A model generated the notes under the pieces. That model was not told the origin of the DNA. It made no database searches and worked only from the letters and a program-made list of their open reading frames with translations. Made by a program: the position numbers and the translations under genes. From Flammeovirgaceae bacterium BBD 1991-12 (GTDB taxonomy: Bacteria > Bacteroidota > Bacteroidia > Cytophagales > Cyclobacteriaceae), in the NCBI GenBank assembly GCA_001657315.1, contig LYSV01000008.1, positions 1-64,000 on the forward strand: a stretch of 64,000 nt of DNA, read 5' to 3'. Positions 44,370-53,877 of the stretch are shown here, in pieces. Position 1 is the stretch's first letter. Each line of letters begins with the position of its first letter.

Positions 44370-44537
44370 GGTGGTATGGTTAAATTTGAACTAAGTTATA
44401 GATTAGAACAATAGTATTTGAAATTTACGATTATAGATTTTTGATTTTTAGATTTGTTCATGATCCGGAATTTTCAGACCGTTACATTCATAACCGTTAA
44501 ACAACACCTGTGTTATTCCTAAAAAGAGCATCATTTA

Positions 44538-46799
44538 ATGTTTAAAAAAGCTGCCCGTGGGGTTTTGATCGTAGTGTTTTCAATTACGGCAGCCTTATCG
44601 ATCTTTTTAAAGGACCTTCGCTTCAATTACGTTTTTGAAGATTTTTTCCCTGTAGGCGACCCTGATCTGGAGTACTACAGGGAATTCCGAACAAAGTTTG
44701 AAAATGACAACAACTACCTGCTGATAGGTTTGGAGAACAGTCCTTCCATTTTTGATGCGGAATTTCTGTCAAAAGTGGATTCACTCACCAGAGACCTGCA
44801 GGCGATGGAGGAGATGAACTCTGTTATCTCCATCACCAACTCAAAAAGGCCTATTATCAGCCAGGCAGGCTTTTATCAGCTTCCTTATCTTCATGTCAGT
44901 GATCCTACACGCTATGAACAGGATTCAGCAGTCATTTATCAAAGCCCGCTACTGAAAGAAACGCTGGTTTCAGCTGATGGAAGATCGCTGGCCATCCTGC
45001 TCAAGCATAAGGATGTGATTACCAAGGAGGGATCCGACGAGATTTCCGATGCGGTTGTAAGCCTGATAACGTCCTACGCCTTTCCCAATTACCATATCGC
45101 GGGAAAGGTACATGCTCAGCAGATATTCATAGGAAAACTTCAAACAGAATTGTTTACATTCCTTTCTGCGTCCATTGTCCTGATAGTGCTGTTCCTGTCC
45201 ATAGCCTACCGAAACTGGTGGGGCGTGGTGATTCCTCTGGGTGTGGTGCTGATGTCCGTGATCTGGATCATGGGTATTATGGGTTTGACCGGAAAGCAAC
45301 TGGATTTCATAATGGTCCTTTTACCTACTATTATGTTTGTGGTGGGTATGTCTGACGTCGTTCATATTATGACGAAGTATATAGAACAGCTCAGGCTGGG
45401 TTTCCATAAAATAAACGCTATTAAGACCACGTTCAGAGAAGTGGGACTTGCTACTTTCCTTACTTCTCTCACTACTTCCGTAGGATTTCTCACCTTACTG
45501 ACTGCCAGTATAAGACCTATTCAGGGTTTTGGGTTGTTCACTGCGATTGGGGTTTTTATTGCCTTTATCGTGGCCTTTACCTTGCTTCCCTTCTCGTTGC
45601 TTCTGCTACCACGACCGAGGGTTTCAAAAAAACTGGTACATCGTTCGAAATGGTTCAAAATCCTGAGCTATTCATTTTTGAAGGTCTTAAAAAAAGCTCC
45701 TCATGTTCTGCTGGCCAATCTGGTCATTGTGCTGATCTCATTGTATGGCATATCGCTTATCAGGATCAATACCTTCCTGATAGAGGACCTACCCAACGAC
45801 GATCCCTTAAAGCAGGATTTTGTTTTTTTTGATCAGAATTTCGGTGGCTCCAGACCTTTTGAGATCACCGCGAAAGCCAAAAAAGGTACTGTACTCACTC
45901 CTGAGATCATCCACGAAATAGAAAACCTATCCGAATATCTTTCAGACTCACTTATGGCCGGTAATATCGTAGGGCCACATACCCTTGTCAAATCTCTTAA
46001 TCAGGCAGTCAATGGAGGAAGGTCAGCGGCGTTTGTTCTCCCTGCCAGCAACTACGAAAAAAGACAGGTCCAAAAAAACCTTAGCCGGCTTCTGAAAAGG
46101 AATGATGCAATCGCTTATGTGGTAACGGATGATCAAAAAACGGGTAGGATCAGTATGCGGGTTGGTGACATAGGCAGCGCCATTTCCTTACGGAGAACGA
46201 AGGAATTACAACGTTACATCAGGCATAACACAGATACATCCCTGGTCAGTTTCAAAATCACGGGAACCTCCAACCTGATCGACAAGAACAATGAATATCT
46301 GGCAGAAAACATGTTTGAGGGACTGGGAATAGCCTTCGGCGTAGTGGCACTAATAGCGGGGCTGCTTTTCAGATCCTTTCGAATGATCCTGATCACGCTC
46401 ATACCCAACGTTATACCGTTGATCACCGTAGCAGGTATTATGGGGCTTTTTGGTATTACTTTGAAATTATCAACATCTATTGTGTTCACTATAGCCTTTG
46501 GTATCGCAGTAGATGATACTATTCACTTTACCAGTAAGCTGAAACTGGAGCTGGACAAGGGCAAGTCGCTCCTTTACGCACTGAAAAGTACGTACCTCAG
46601 CACCGGCAAGGCCATAGTGGTGACCAGCATCATTTTGTCAGGGGGATTTCTGACATTGATCCTTTCTTCTTTTGGAGGCACTTTTTATACCGGGCTACTC
46701 ATAAGCCTGACCCTTTTTCTTGCCCTTATCATCGATCTGTCGCTGCTGCCGGTCCTGGTCATGTATTTCTCAAAAAGAAAGCAAAAAATGCTAAATTGA
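44538..46799 (+). CDS. RND/MMPL superfamily exporter
   Basis: The 753-residue protein has two halves, each with one membrane helix, a periplasmic domain and five further helices: the first helix at about 6-24, then the SSD-like block from about 205 to 355 (LLPTIMFVVGMSDVVHIMTKY) and the second block (about 590-745; FGIAVDDTIHFTSKLKLELDKG). The GxxxDD/GMSDVVH elements with the Asp needed for proton coupling are present. MMPL members export lipids or hydrophobic compounds. The glycosidase gene follows after 3 bases, so the two are co-transcribed. Confidence 0.9.
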   Translation: MFKKAARGVLIVVFSITAALSIFLKDLRFNYVFEDFFPVGDPDLEYYREFRTKFENDNNYLLIGLENSPSIFDAEFLSKVDSLTRDLQAMEEMNSVISITNSKRPIISQAGFYQLPYLHVSDPTRYEQDSAVIYQSPLLKETLVSADGRSLAILLKHKDVITKEGSDEISDAVVSLITSYAFPNYHIAGKVHAQQIFIGKLQTELFTFLSASIVLIVLFLSIAYRNWWGVVIPLGVVLMSVIWIMGIMGLTGKQLDFIMVLLPTIMFVVGMSDVVHIMTKYIEQLRLGFHKINAIKTTFREVGLATFLTSLTTSVGFLTLLTASIRPIQGFGLFTAIGVFIAFIVAFTLLPFSLLLLPRPRVSKKLVHRSKWFKILSYSFLKVLKKAPHVLLANLVIVLISLYGISLIRINTFLIEDLPNDDPLKQDFVFFDQNFGGSRPFEITAKAKKGTVLTPEIIHEIENLSEYLSDSLMAGNIVGPHTLVKSLNQAVNGGRSAAFVLPASNYEKRQVQKNLSRLLKRNDAIAYVVTDDQKTGRISMRVGDIGSAISLRRTKELQRYIRHNTDTSLVSFKITGTSNLIDKNNEYLAENMFEGLGIAFGVVALIAGLLFRSFRMILITLIPNVIPLITVAGIMGLFGITLKLSTSIVFTIAFGIAVDDTIHFTSKLKLELDKGKSLLYALKSTYLSTGKAIVVTSIILSGGFLTLILSSFGGTFYTGLLISLTLFLALIIDLSLLPVLVMYFSKRKQKMLN

Positions 46800-46802
46800 A
46801 TT

Positions 46803-47840
46803 ATGAAAAGAGTTGCAATTCTTGTCTTTTTGATCGCATCATGTTCTGTGCTGTTTATTTCCTGGATGCGCCTGGACAAGGATTCCAGTGGGATAAAAAT
46901 TCAAGGTGTGAATCTTGAAGCTCCAAGGAATCCTGTTGCTATTGAAGCACTTATGCCGCTGAAGGAAATCCATACCGAGTGGGTTTCCGTGATTCCCTAT
47001 GCATTTACAGATCCGGTAAATCCAAAAGTACATTTTGACTATCATCAACTTTGGTGGGGCGAAGGAATACAGGGAGCCACGGCAACCATCAAAATGGCAC
47101 AGGATCTGGGATTAAAAATTATGCTGAAACCACATGTATGGGTACGAGGCCAGGGGTGGGCTGGTGACTTTGACGCTGGCAACGAGGAAAACTGGAAACT
47201 GTGGGAAAACAGCTACGAAGATTATATAATGACCTATGCCCGCCTGGCAGACTCACTGGATATTGAGTTATTCTGTATTGGCACTGAACACAGGAAATCA
47301 GCAAAAGAACGTCCTGAGTACTGGATCAGTCTGGTCAAAAAGGTGAGATCCATATACAAAGGGAAAATCACCTATGCAGCCAACTGGGATAACCATGAGA
47401 ACATTACCTTCTGGTCGGCAATGGATTATATTGGAGTGGATGCCTACTTTCCCCTGTGCGAAAGGAAGACACCCACTGTAGAGAGTGTTATGAAAGGATG
47501 GATGCCAATAACCGGTAAATTGAAAACCATGTCAAAACAATATGACAAACCCATCCTTTTCACGGAATATGGTTACCGAAGCATGGATTATGCGGCAGAC
47601 GGTCATTGGAAATATAACAGAGATACTCTCCTGACCAACAATGAAGCTCAGGCCAATGCCTATAAAGGTCTGTACCTTACCTTTTGGGATAAACCGTGGT
47701 TCGCAGGAGGGTTTCTCTGGAAATGGCACCTCCAAACCGTAACCCGTCAGGACAGACTGGCACGAGCATTTACACCTCAAAACAAGCCTGCACTGGAAAT
47801 TATAAGAAAAAGATATAAAAAAGGTAACGAAGAATACTAA
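46803..47840 (+). CDS. Glycoside hydrolase family 113-like lipoprotein or membrane-anchored protein
   Basis: The 345-residue protein has an N-terminal hydrophobic stretch with Cys-14 (VFLIASCSVLF), possibly a lipobox. The TIM-barrel pattern matches GH113 mannanase-like enzymes: KIMLKPHVWVRGQGWAGD, the acid/base E162 in FCIGTEHRKS and the nucleophile E255 in ILFTEYGYRS, followed by GGFLWKWHLQ. GH113 members cut beta-1,4-mannose bonds. It is in an operon with the RND exporter. Confidence 0.85.
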   Translation: MKRVAILVFLIASCSVLFISWMRLDKDSSGIKIQGVNLEAPRNPVAIEALMPLKEIHTEWVSVIPYAFTDPVNPKVHFDYHQLWWGEGIQGATATIKMAQDLGLKIMLKPHVWVRGQGWAGDFDAGNEENWKLWENSYEDYIMTYARLADSLDIELFCIGTEHRKSAKERPEYWISLVKKVRSIYKGKITYAANWDNHENITFWSAMDYIGVDAYFPLCERKTPTVESVMKGWMPITGKLKTMSKQYDKPILFTEYGYRSMDYAADGHWKYNRDTLLTNNEAQANAYKGLYLTFWDKPWFAGGFLWKWHLQTVTRQDRLARAFTPQNKPALEIIRKRYKKGNEEY

Positions 47841-47863
47841 AAACCGAAAAGAAAAGTGTATTT

Positions 47864-48355
47864 TTGGATAAAATAATTCCAGAAATAGACAAAAAGAAAG
47901 AATATCGCCCTAAAAATACCCCATCCAAAGTGGAAGAGCCCATGGTTGCCTATAGCAGCCAGGTGATGCCTCTCGCATTTTTGTCCGTTATTTCAAGTCG
48001 TAACCTGCCCAGCACAAAGCTACCGGGTAAGGCGCTTACCGCACTTCAGAACGAAACCTCTCTAACACCACAGGAAATTGCTGATATTCTAGGGGTAAGC
48101 AAAAGCAAATACTATGATCTTATAAAAATGACCGACCTGGGCCAAAAAAACATTGATGCTTTGGCAGATTTCGCCACGCTATGGAACAAGGGTATTGAAG
48201 CTTTTGATGGTGACAAACAATTGCTTAGAGAATGGCTGCTAAGCAGGAATGAGAATCTGGGAGGTATTCAACCTATAAAGCTATTGTCCTCGAGGATTGG
48301 AAGAAGAGAGCTGGAAAACGCCTTTCTACGCATTGAGCACAGTCTTTACGGATGA
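47864..48355 (+). CDS. Xre/MbcA/ParS-type antitoxin of a RES toxin
   Basis: The 163-residue protein starts with TTG at 47864. It holds an N-terminal helix-turn-helix-like part (TPQEIADILGVSKSKYYDLIK) and the DUF2384 module at the C-terminus (FDGDKQLLREWLLSRNENLGGIQPIKLL), the mark of Xre-type antitoxins that neutralise RES toxins. Stop and toxin start overlap (ATGA). It probably represses its own operon. Confidence 0.85.
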   Translation: MDKIIPEIDKKKEYRPKNTPSKVEEPMVAYSSQVMPLAFLSVISSRNLPSTKLPGKALTALQNETSLTPQEIADILGVSKSKYYDLIKMTDLGQKNIDALADFATLWNKGIEAFDGDKQLLREWLLSRNENLGGIQPIKLLSSRIGRRELENAFLRIEHSLYG

Positions 48356-48804
48356 TCCTCTATCATATTGATAAATGGAAATACCGCCATGTATGGCCTC
48401 CTGAGGGTACTTTGCATGGCTCAGGGAGGTGGAATGAGATGGGACAATGGCTGATCTATTGCTCTCCCACAATCTCACTGGCGAAGCTTGAGATCCTGGC
48501 AAACGAGAGTTTCTTACCTCTTAAACGAGTCTGCATGACCATTGAAGTACCTGACGATCAAGGTATTTATATTGTAGGCGTGAACAATCTGAAAAGCAAC
48601 TGGATGGCAAAACCTTATCCTGACGGACTCCTGATCCATACTCAGGAATTCCTGAACTCTGACCATCTCCTGATGAAGGTGCCTTCAGCGCAAAGCTACA
48701 GGGAGTTTAACTATCTGATCAATGTTCGGCATAGTCAGTTCCATAAAACCGTAAAGTTGGTAAGTGTTGAAAGTGAGCCTTTTGACCCTCGCTTAAAGAC
48801 CTAA
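48352..48804 (+). CDS. RES domain NAD-degrading toxin
   Basis: The 150-residue protein has the RES motif: GSGRWNEMGQWLIYCSPTISLAKLEILAN with the conserved Arg (26), Tyr (36) and Glu (47), and later VPSAQSYREFNYLINVRHSQF with the Ser and Asn residues. RES toxins consume NAD+ by phosphorolysis and stall growth. The length is normal and all key residues are present, so it is probably active. The antitoxin gene precedes it with a 4-base overlap. Confidence 0.88.
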   Translation: MILYHIDKWKYRHVWPPEGTLHGSGRWNEMGQWLIYCSPTISLAKLEILANESFLPLKRVCMTIEVPDDQGIYIVGVNNLKSNWMAKPYPDGLLIHTQEFLNSDHLLMKVPSAQSYREFNYLINVRHSQFHKTVKLVSVESEPFDPRLKT

Positions 48805-48820
48805 AGTTAAAAATGAATAA

Positions 48821-48850
48821 AAACCCCGGACCTGAGAGGTCCGGGGCTCC
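48821..48850 (-). terminator. Strong hairpin terminator between toxin and lipoprotein genes
   Basis: CCCCGGACCT and AGGTCCGGGG around a 3-base loop; on the minus strand the stem is followed by TTTTTATTC, so it ends the lipoprotein gene (stop at 48873). It may also stop plus-strand transcription from the toxin, though no T-run is seen there. Confidence 0.8.
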
Positions 48851-48872
48851 AGAGGAAAAATTAAGGAACTGC

Positions 48873-49715
48873 TTAATCAACCGTTGCATCCTCTGTGGTG
48901 CCTTCTACCATGATCTCAAATCTTCGATCACACTGTCCATCTCCAAAATCAATAGTGATCGTTTTAGTGTCAGTTTCGATCTGCTTAATACCTGAGACCG
49001 GAATTCTGGCTCTTCTACTGGGAACGCATGCCCTTTTGTATACCAACGTGTCCAAAATCTGCATCTCATAGGTTACACCTCTTCGGGTTGTCCCATTCGC
49101 TTCACCCGTTACGAGGTGAGAATCCTCACGTGGATTGCGTTCTCTTTTCCAGACCCTCACCTTATCTACCTCACGGGTCGCAAAGGTTTCATCAGGCCAG
49201 GTGACCTTACCACCTTCGAGGGTAATTTGGAAAGTGGGATAATCTTCCGTACTGGTGGAAATGTTTTCCAGAGTCCTGGTACCTTCGATGGCCACATCGT
49301 TAATAGAGTAATTAATTAAGGTAGTGATCACTGTTGACCCCGGCAGAAATCGACGTCCGGAATATTCAATCACGATCTTACCCTTCCTGATGTTACCATT
49401 TTTGTCAATACAACCGTCACCAAAGTCTAAAGTGATCGTACCTCCGTCCTTATCACCTTCAAATGTGACTACTCCGTCGCAGAACCTGTCATCATCCGGC
49501 TGATCGTCTTCAGCTACTCTGCCCCCCAGAGATCCGTCAGTTGACTCCAGACTTAAAGATACCATATCGTCAACATCTTCATAAACAGCATCAATCTCGG
49601 TATCGCTTACTCCTGTTTCCGTGAGTTGACCATCGATGGCTGCTTCGTCCACTTCATCGTTACATGCTGTGAGCACCACCATTACCATCAGCATCAAAAC
49701 TCCCGGTTTTTTCAT
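48873..49715 (-). CDS. Lipoprotein of unknown function
   Basis: I start at MKKPGVLML (49715), which gives a proper lipoprotein signal with lipobox LTAC (about residue 18); the frame extends further upstream without signal character. The 280-residue protein is acidic, with two similar segments (TITLDFGDGCIDKNGNIRKGKIVIEYSG and TITIDFGDGQCDRRFEI) separated by a middle beta-rich part. The paired FGDG-C motif suggests a duplicated domain. I do not recognise a named family with certainty. Confidence 0.8.
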   Translation of the reverse strand: MKKPGVLMLMVMVVLTACNDEVDEAAIDGQLTETGVSDTEIDAVYEDVDDMVSLSLESTDGSLGGRVAEDDQPDDDRFCDGVVTFEGDKDGGTITLDFGDGCIDKNGNIRKGKIVIEYSGRRFLPGSTVITTLINYSINDVAIEGTRTLENISTSTEDYPTFQITLEGGKVTWPDETFATREVDKVRVWKRERNPREDSHLVTGEANGTTRRGVTYEMQILDTLVYKRACVPSRRARIPVSGIKQIETDTKTITIDFGDGQCDRRFEIMVEGTTEDATVD

Positions 49716-49888
49716 TACTTCAAGGTTTAAATTTGCAATCATTTTCATCATTTCTTCGTTTGTTTGTAATGCTTAGATATAGGAGCTGTCCGAAGGTTTA
49801 ACGGCAGCGAAAAAAAATTGAAACTTATTTCAAGCCAGGTAAGGGAGTCACCAAATCTTAAATGGTAGCTACCTTTTCAAATACATAA

Positions 49889-50545
49889 ATGATGAAGTAT
49901 CTGATTGTACTACTTACTGTGGTTTCACTATCCGTTCAGGCCCAGGTTAAAATAAAAATTGCCAAGCTTAAGTATGACGGAGGTGGCGACTGGTATGCCA
50001 ATAAAACTGCACTGCCCAACCTTATCGCATTCTGTAATCAGCAACTGGGCATGAATATGGATGAAGATGACGAAGTAGTAGATGTAGGCAGTCCGGATCT
50101 GTTTTTATATCCTTATGTCTACATGACCGGTCATGGTAATGTGGTATTTTCGGAAAGTGATGCTGAAAATCTGAGAAAGTACCTGGAAGCAGGAGGTTTT
50201 TTACATATTGATGACAATTACGGACTGGATCAGTTCATTCGGCTGGAGATGAAGAAAGTATTTCCTGAGCTCGAATTTATCGAATTGCCTTTTGACCACC
50301 CGATATACCATCAAAAATTCAAATTCCCCAAAGGACTGCCAAAAATCCATGAACATGACGGCAAACCTTCCCAGGGCTTTGGCCTGATCCATGAAGGACG
50401 GCTTATTGCCTTTTACAGTTATGAATCCGATCTGGGCAACGGGTGGGAGGATCAAAATATCCATAATGACCCTGAAAGCAAGCGTCAGGAGGCCCTTAAA
50501 ATGGGCGCAAATATACTGGCATACTGCTTTACACAGTATCAGTAG
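49889..50545 (+). CDS. DUF4159 domain protein, exported
   Basis: The 218-residue protein has a signal peptide (to about VQAQ, residue 19). The DUF4159 pattern is clear: KIAKLKYDGGGDWYANKTALPNLIAF, LYPYVYMTGHGNVVFSE, LRKYLEAGGFLHIDDNYGLD and PFDHPIYH. The family resembles a glutamine amidotransferase-like fold; the reaction is unknown. A near-TAnnTTTG element (taccttttc) lies about 20 bases before the start. Confidence 0.88.
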   Translation: MMKYLIVLLTVVSLSVQAQVKIKIAKLKYDGGGDWYANKTALPNLIAFCNQQLGMNMDEDDEVVDVGSPDLFLYPYVYMTGHGNVVFSESDAENLRKYLEAGGFLHIDDNYGLDQFIRLEMKKVFPELEFIELPFDHPIYHQKFKFPKGLPKIHEHDGKPSQGFGLIHEGRLIAFYSYESDLGNGWEDQNIHNDPESKRQEALKMGANILAYCFTQYQ

Positions 50546-50768
50546 CATCCCAATGTTGTTTTCAGGCTTCGATGCATGACACTTACAGAGACACCAACAA
50601 TGCCACGCCGTAAAACCTTTACCTTTTCTATTCGGGCCTGATCGAGGGTTGCCTGTCGAAAATTACCATCCGTTCATCCGGGATAAAGGGCCGGTTCTCA
50701 AAAAGCACTGGATTCAACGTTGAAATTTGGTAATTTAGGTATTATCAAATCATTCTAAATTCATCAAC

Positions 50769-51227
50769 ATGGCTGTTTATAGCATTAATGTCAACGGCAG
50801 GCGTCAGGAGGTAGACGTTGATCCTGACACCCCTGTTCTCTGGGTCCTGCGGGATCACCTGAACCTGGTGGGCACCAAATATGGTTGTGGAATAGCTCAA
50901 TGCGGGGCCTGTACGGTTCATCTTAATGGTACCGCCATTCGTTCCTGCTCGCTGCCGGTGAGCAGTGTAGGCAATAGTGAGATCACCACCATCGAAGGCC
51001 TGTCGGAGAAAGCAGATCATGCCTTACAGAATGCGTGGAGAGAACATGATGTACCTCAATGTGGCTATTGCCAGGCAGGCCAGATCATGAACGCAGCGTC
51101 TTTGCTGGCTCAAAATCCCAACCCGAGTGATCAGGATATTGAGAACGCCATGAACGGTAACATCTGCAGATGCTGTACCTATAATAAAATCAAGGCTGCG
51201 ATCAAAACAGCGGCTGAAAATATCTGA
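50769..51227 (+). CDS. 2Fe-2S subunit of a molybdenum hydroxylase (IorA-like)
   Basis: The 152-residue protein has the two 2Fe-2S sites of the xanthine-oxidase family: the plant-type site (KYGCGIAQCGAC, then the fourth Cys in IRSCSLPV) and the second site (VPQCGYCQAGQ and NICRCC). It passes electrons from the molybdenum site. The length and order match the small subunit of isoquinoline 1-oxidoreductase or aldehyde oxidoreductase. The large subunit gene follows by 26 bases. Confidence 0.93.
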   Translation: MAVYSINVNGRRQEVDVDPDTPVLWVLRDHLNLVGTKYGCGIAQCGACTVHLNGTAIRSCSLPVSSVGNSEITTIEGLSEKADHALQNAWREHDVPQCGYCQAGQIMNAASLLAQNPNPSDQDIENAMNGNICRCCTYNKIKAAIKTAAENI

Positions 51228-51253
51228 TCCATCCCATTAAAACCTAAACCAGA

Positions 51254-53392
51254 ATGACACTCATTAAAACCACATACAATCGACGTTCATTTTTAAAGGT
51301 ATCCGCCGCATCCAGTGGAGGGCTCATGATCGGATTTAGCTGGATGGTATCGTGTAGTCCTACCCCTGAAGTGGTGAAACGCGTACCTCCTTCAGAATGG
51401 TTTGATATCAATGCGTTTCTCAGTATTGCTGATAATGGTCAGGTGACGATCATGTCGCCCAACCCGGAAATTGGTCAAAATGTAAAAACTTCCATGCCCA
51501 TGGTGGTGGCGGAAGAGCTGGATGTGAATTGGGCGGATGTAATAGTAAAACAGGCTGGCCTGAACACCGATGTTTTCACCCGCCAGGTAGCGGGAGGCAG
51601 CCAGTCCATAAGACAAGGCTGGAATGGCCTGAGAATGGCAGGAGCTACTGCCAGAAAAATGTTGATCAACGCGGCAGCACAGCAATGGAATACTGATCCT
51701 GCCACACTTACCACAGAAAACGGTAAGATCAGGAATTCCAACGGAGATCAGCTCACCTACGCAGAAGTGGCCTCAGCTGCGGCCAGACTGGATGTACCGG
51801 AAGAGGTCGAGTTGAAAGACCCCAGGGAGTTTAAGATCATCAGCACGGACAGGGGGAATGTGGACATGGAAAGCATACTCAGCGGCCAACCGTTGTTTGG
51901 CATCGATACCAAACGGGAAGGTATGCAATATGCTGCGGTGCTACGTCCGCCAGCTTTTGGGATGAAGCTGAGCGCTTTTGAAGATAGTGAAGCGCGTAAT
52001 GTGAACGGAGTTAGTGATGTAGTGCAGTTTGGAGACAAGATAGCCATACTGGCGAATTCTACATGGACAGCCATGAAAGGACAAAAAGCCATAAAAGCAG
52101 AATGGAAAAAGGACGGCACACTGGAAGACAGTGACTATCATGATCGGGAGATGTTGGCTTTACTGAACAAAACGGCTCCTGAGCCCAGAAGAGAAGACGG
52201 TAATGTGAAAGAGCAACTCGAACAGGCTGATAAAGTACTTGAAAGGACTTATGAGGGCCCTTTTCTCCCTCACAACTGCCTGGAGCCTATGAATTTCTTT
52301 GCCAACGTTACTGATGAAAAGGTAGAACTTTATGGCCCCATCCAGACTCCGGAATGGACGAGAAAGAGGGTATCTGAGCTTTTGGGCAGAGATGAAAGTG
52401 AAATAGTTATCGACATGAGCCGTATGGGAGGTGGATTTGGCAGACGACTCTATGGTGATTTTGTACTTGAAGCTGCCGAAATATCGGATAAGATCAGAAA
52501 ACCCGTTCAGCTGGTCTTTACCCGCGAAGACGACATGACTGCAGGCACCTATCGCCCGGGATCCAAATATAAATTCAAGGCCGCCTTGAAAGATGGGAAA
52601 ATGACCGCCTATTACCTCGTGGGCGTGGGAGCAAACATGCGAAACGCCACCCGTGAAAAGAACTGGCCGGCAGGGGCTCTGGATCATTATCTGGTGGAAT
52701 CCCACAACCTTAAAAGTAACATAACCACTGGAGCCTGGCGGGCTCCCATCACCAACTTCCTGGCTTTTGCTGAACAAAGCTTTATTGATGAGGTAGCTGA
52801 AGAGCTTGGACAGGACCCTGTGCAGTTCAGACTGGACCTGTTTGAGAGGGCCAGAAAAAATCCTGTTGGTGAACTTGATTATGATGTGGACAAGTTTGTG
52901 GGTGTCATTCAACTTGCTGCTGAAAAATCAGGATGGGGGCAAAAGCAGGATGGCATTTTCAAAGGGTTCAGTGCATATTACTCACACAATACCTATGTAG
53001 CTGAAGTGGCTGAAGTAGTCATAGAGCGAAGCAAGCCAAAAGTTACCAAAATGACAGTGGCCATAGACTGTGGCATAGTTATTAACCCAATAGCGGCCGA
53101 AAATCAGGCTATGGGTGGAGTAATAGATGGTATAGGTCATGCCCTTTACGGTGATTTCCGTTTTGACAACGGACAGCCACAGGCGAACAACTTTGACCGC
53201 TACCGGCTGATACGTATGAAAGAGGCACCGGAAGTAGATATCCACTTTGTGAAAAGCTACAATGACCCTACCGGCCTTGGTGAGCCTACCTTACCTCCGG
53301 CAGGGGGTGCTGTGGCCAATGCAATTTATTCGGCTACAGGTAAGCGTCTGTACAAACAGCCTTTTACAAAACAGGATGTAGTGTTTGGATAA
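51254..53392 (+). CDS. Molybdopterin-binding large subunit (IorB/aldehyde dehydrogenase-like)
   Basis: The 712-residue protein begins with a Tat-like signal (TTYNRRSFLKVSAASSGGLMIG), so it acts in the periplasm. The Mo-bis-MCD subunit motifs are MGGGFGRRLYGDFV, GAWRAPITNFLAFAEQSFIDE and the late GLGEPTLPPAGGAVANAIYSATG, where the Glu after GLG is the expected base. The reaction would be hydroxylation of an aldehyde or N-heterocycle; the substrate is unknown. With the 2Fe-2S subunit it forms the enzyme; the electron acceptor gene is not obvious. Confidence 0.9.
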   Translation: MTLIKTTYNRRSFLKVSAASSGGLMIGFSWMVSCSPTPEVVKRVPPSEWFDINAFLSIADNGQVTIMSPNPEIGQNVKTSMPMVVAEELDVNWADVIVKQAGLNTDVFTRQVAGGSQSIRQGWNGLRMAGATARKMLINAAAQQWNTDPATLTTENGKIRNSNGDQLTYAEVASAAARLDVPEEVELKDPREFKIISTDRGNVDMESILSGQPLFGIDTKREGMQYAAVLRPPAFGMKLSAFEDSEARNVNGVSDVVQFGDKIAILANSTWTAMKGQKAIKAEWKKDGTLEDSDYHDREMLALLNKTAPEPRREDGNVKEQLEQADKVLERTYEGPFLPHNCLEPMNFFANVTDEKVELYGPIQTPEWTRKRVSELLGRDESEIVIDMSRMGGGFGRRLYGDFVLEAAEISDKIRKPVQLVFTREDDMTAGTYRPGSKYKFKAALKDGKMTAYYLVGVGANMRNATREKNWPAGALDHYLVESHNLKSNITTGAWRAPITNFLAFAEQSFIDEVAEELGQDPVQFRLDLFERARKNPVGELDYDVDKFVGVIQLAAEKSGWGQKQDGIFKGFSAYYSHNTYVAEVAEVVIERSKPKVTKMTVAIDCGIVINPIAAENQAMGGVIDGIGHALYGDFRFDNGQPQANNFDRYRLIRMKEAPEVDIHFVKSYNDPTGLGEPTLPPAGGAVANAIYSATGKRLYKQPFTKQDVVFG

Positions 53393-53407
53393 TAGGGTCT
53401 GTATCAC

Positions 53408-53836
53408 TTACTTCCTTTCAGAAGACATCACACTTAACCAGTCTCCGGAGGCGATCGGCGTGTAGTCATTTTTGATATATCTGAGCAGCCATGTCCAGCA
53501 ATACAGCATGCCATCTTTTGTTTTAACAGGTACCATGCTGCGATAATACTCATCATGCTCGGTAATCCCCTCATAACGATCTAACCTGTGCAGGATACCA
53601 GGGCTGTGTATTCGGCAAACTTCACCTATAACTTTAGTTTGAGAACCGGCTTGATATACAGCACCAGGATACCTGCTCAGGTGAAACAACCTTCCGCTCA
53701 TTTTGCCGACTGCAATATAGCTGGAATTAACACGCAGATAGCGTGCATAGAGGTTGGGCTGGTTGGCCCGTAATGTCCCGTAGACGAAGAGGCAGCGTGA
53801 TCGAACCGGCGCTCCTTTATGACGAAACAGGGTCAT
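53408..53836 (-). CDS. Gamma-glutamylcyclotransferase-like protein (GGCT/AIG2)
   Basis: The 142-residue protein has the family entry FVYGTLRANQPN (about 17-28), GRLFHLSRYPGAVY, KVIGEVCRIHS and LHRLDRYEGI. The family makes 5-oxoproline from gamma-glutamyl compounds; a few members have other roles. It is convergent with the molybdenum enzyme genes and divergent from the TIM-barrel protein. Confidence 0.85.
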   Translation of the reverse strand: MTLFRHKGAPVRSRCLFVYGTLRANQPNLYARYLRVNSSYIAVGKMSGRLFHLSRYPGAVYQAGSQTKVIGEVCRIHSPGILHRLDRYEGITEHDEYYRSMVPVKTKDGMLYCWTWLLRYIKNDYTPIASGDWLSVMSSERK

Positions 53837-53877
53837 CTGTTTTTTAAGTATGAACTGAATGGTTAAATTTAAATCCT

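Noticed and set aside
44400-44460. AT-rich short repeats (gattttta type) upstream of the RND gene
   Set aside because: It is ordinary AT-rich promoter DNA; no palindrome or promoter element stands out.
52160-52912. 250-codon minus-strand frame
   Set aside because: It is antisense to the molybdenum hydroxylase gene, whose protein motifs cover the same region.
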